From: Treponema sp.
GTDB lineage: Bacteria > Spirochaetota > Spirochaetia > Treponematales > Treponemataceae
Assembly (NCBI GenBank): GCA_003455655.1
Contig: DMQP01000178.1
Span: 1-6,400 of the forward strand
Reading direction: 5' to 3'
DNA length: 6,400 nt
Shown here piece after piece: positions 5,162 through 6,400 of this stretch; position 1 is the stretch's first letter, and every line of letters starts with the position of its first letter. Both the position numbers and the translations under genes were made by a program. Below the pieces are notes generated by a model that was not told where the DNA came from, did not search any database, and saw only the letters and a program-made list of their open reading frames with translations.

Positions 5162-6283
5162 ATGTTTATTGGTATTGATACATTTGGATGCGACCACGGT
5201 AGATCCGGTGTCGGCTCTTACTTGCTTTCTCTGGTTAAAGCGCTACCTCTTTCTGATAGTGTTCAGTTTGGGCTTTTTGGTGGTGAAGTTGATCGCTATA
5301 CCTATACCAGCCCGAATCAGTTTGCCTTTGAGCGAGTTGATGTTCCAGACAGTCTTCCTGCAGAACGCCTGTGGCACATTATGAGTGCAAACAAATTTGC
5401 TGCTCGTCAAGGTTACGATGTTGTTTTGTATGCAGCAGGAAGCCGAATGTTGCCCCGTTCCTTCAAAAAAGTTCCCGGTGTTGCGGTTGTTATAGATTTA
5501 ATTAGTTCTAAAGTAAATGCAGATTCAGACTTTTGGCAAAGAAAGCGAATGGTGCGTTCTCTTTCAAAAGCTCAGTGCATTATTGCCGCCAGCATGTTCA
5601 TAAAAAAAGATCTTGAACGAAGCGGAGTAAAATCTTCTCGTATAGAAGTTGTTCATAACGGAATTGACCACAGTCTCTTTTTCCCCAAGGCAATGGGCGA
5701 AGATGAAGTGCTTGACATTAAACCCTTTGCAATTAAGCGTCCTTATTTTATTTACGCAAGCCGTCTCTTAGGTCCTGAAAAAAAACATACAGAACTTATT
5801 CAGGCTTTTAGTCTCTTTAAGCAGAAGACAGGCTTACCTCATAGATTGGTTCTTGCAGGAAGCGATGGTCCTTACGCAGAAGAAGTTCATAAGGCGGCAT
5901 TAGAAAGTCCTTTCGCAAGTGATATTTTTATTACCGGATATTTTCCTCACGAAAGTTTTCCTCTGTTATATCGTGGTGCAGAAGCTTGTCTTTTTCCTTC
6001 GGTAAGTGAAGGAGTAGGGCTTCCTGTGCTTGAAGCTATGGCGACTGGTCTTCCTGTTGCCTGTGCAAAAGCTGGTGCTTTACCCGAAATAGCAGGAGAA
6101 CATGCTCTCTACTTTGACAGCGACAATACCGAAGAAATGGCTTTGTGTATGGAACGATTGGTAAGTGATGCAAACTTAAGACAAAAGTTGGTTGCTGGTG
6201 GAATAGAGTGGGCTGCTCGTTTTTCTTGGGAAAAGACAGCTCAAGAAACGCTTGCAGTTTTACAATCTGTTGCAAAGAAATAA
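5162..6283 (+). CDS. GT4-family (GT-B fold) glycosyltransferase
   Basis: A 373-residue cytosolic or membrane-associated sugar transferase of the retaining GT4 type, which moves a sugar from a nucleotide donor to a glycan or lipid acceptor. The N-terminal acceptor domain starts MFIGIDTFG and carries the Gly-rich loop SGVGSY (15-20). VVHNGID (163-169) marks the interdomain link. The C-terminal donor domain has ASRLLGPEKK (199-208) with the likely phosphate-binding R201 and K207/K208, LAGSDGPY (231-238), and the EX7E motif E283-GVGLPVL-E291 in FPSVSEGVGLPVLEAMATGLPVA. PEIAGEHALYFD follows. There is no signal peptide or clear transmembrane helix. ATG 5162 is preferred because the family N-terminus begins exactly there; a TTG 19 codons upstream would add unrelated residues. 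The likely role is in glycolipid or surface polysaccharide synthesis, but sugar and acceptor cannot be read from the sequence. It appears to be a single-gene transcription unit. Confidence 0.92.
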   Translation: MFIGIDTFGCDHGRSGVGSYLLSLVKALPLSDSVQFGLFGGEVDRYTYTSPNQFAFERVDVPDSLPAERLWHIMSANKFAARQGYDVVLYAAGSRMLPRSFKKVPGVAVVIDLISSKVNADSDFWQRKRMVRSLSKAQCIIAASMFIKKDLERSGVKSSRIEVVHNGIDHSLFFPKAMGEDEVLDIKPFAIKRPYFIYASRLLGPEKKHTELIQAFSLFKQKTGLPHRLVLAGSDGPYAEEVHKAALESPFASDIFITGYFPHESFPLLYRGAEACLFPSVSEGVGLPVLEAMATGLPVACAKAGALPEIAGEHALYFDSDNTEEMALCMERLVSDANLRQKLVAGGIEWAARFSWEKTAQETLAVLQSVAKK

Positions 6284-6284
6284 A

Positions 6285-6309
6285 AAAGGGTGTCATTTTG
6301 ACACCCTTT
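6285..6309 (-). terminator. Intrinsic terminator of the right-hand minus-strand gene, possibly shared by the convergent glycosyltransferase
   Basis: A perfect 11-bp inverted repeat, AAAGGGTGTCA and TGACACCCTTT, encloses a TTT loop. On the minus strand the stem is followed by a T-rich run (six T counted from inside the stem base, then ATTT), the classic rho-independent layout, 10 nt after the stop codon at 6320. On the plus strand the hairpin starts just after the TAA of the glycosyltransferase gene, but it is followed by CAAAAACC and only then TTTT, so it would be a weaker terminator in that direction. Confidence 0.85.
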
Positions 6310-6319
6310 CAAAAACCTT

Positions 6320-6400
6320 TTAAGCGGTTATTTTTTCGACTAAGAGTTTGTCTACTGGCGGTAATGCTTTAGTCAGTACAATATCTTTTGTTATCTCGAG
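6320..6400 (-). CDS. C-terminal end of an unidentified protein (gene runs in from the right edge)
   Basis: The last 26 codons and the TAA stop of a minus-strand gene. The frame is open from the window edge. The visible residues include DIVLTKALPPVDKLLVEKITA, a mixed hydrophobic and charged C-terminus with no recognisable motif. The gene call is supported by the well-formed terminator 10 nt downstream in the same direction. I do not recognise the family from so short a piece. Confidence 0.65.
   Translation of the reverse strand, partial: LEITKDIVLTKALPPVDKLLVEKITA

Noticed and set aside
6036..6296. 86-codon minus-strand open frame under the end of the glycosyltransferase gene
   Set aside because: It starts within the terminator hairpin, runs antisense to the conserved EX7E region and has no recognisable features.
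1..6400. tRNA, rRNA, CRISPR array, insertion sequence or direct-repeat structures
   Set aside because: None seen on reading both strands. The only repeated patterns are heptad-type codon repeats within the smc coiled coil.

Overview
The window looks like an ordinary chromosomal segment of an AT-rich, diderm bacterium, most likely a spirochaete close to Treponema. This assignment is inferred. It rests on the gene types, a short and divergent SMC, a relaxed Phe-Thr-Ala-Cys lipobox, and tightly packed genes without GC-rich codon bias. No rRNA, tRNA, CRISPR array, insertion sequence or phage gene is visible.

Layout. A five-gene cluster runs on the minus strand from about 5116 down to the left edge: a divergent DEAD-box (DETD) RNA helicase, a stand-alone prepilin peptidase of the A24 type, the chromosome-organising ATPase SMC, a small single-pass membrane protein of unknown function, and the first 30 codons of a lipoprotein. 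The genes overlap by 10, 14 and 4 nt or are separated by only 14 nt, so they are probably one operon with translational coupling. A 45-nt gap separates the helicase from a divergent plus-strand gene (5162-6283) for a GT4-type glycosyltransferase. Both divergent genes have a -10-like hexamer ending exactly 6 nt before the ATG and no Shine-Dalgarno sequence, which suggests leaderless transcripts. The glycosyltransferase converges on a minus-strand gene whose last 26 codons enter from the right edge. An 11-bp hairpin between them is a good intrinsic terminator for the minus-strand gene.

How the genes fit together. SMC compacts and segregates the chromosome. Its operon partners do not share an obvious pathway: RNA remodelling, prepilin or pseudopilin processing at the inner membrane, and two small envelope proteins. 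The arrangement therefore looks like a growth-linked housekeeping cluster and not a defence or mobile system.

The most noteworthy signals are in SMC. The protein is about 1011 residues and has complete head-domain motifs. Where the hinge should be there is a roughly 105-residue segment that I cannot match to the usual SMC hinge, and an 80-residue acidic, Pro/Gln/Glu-rich tail follows the ATPase head. I found no convincing evidence of a wholly new multi-gene system.
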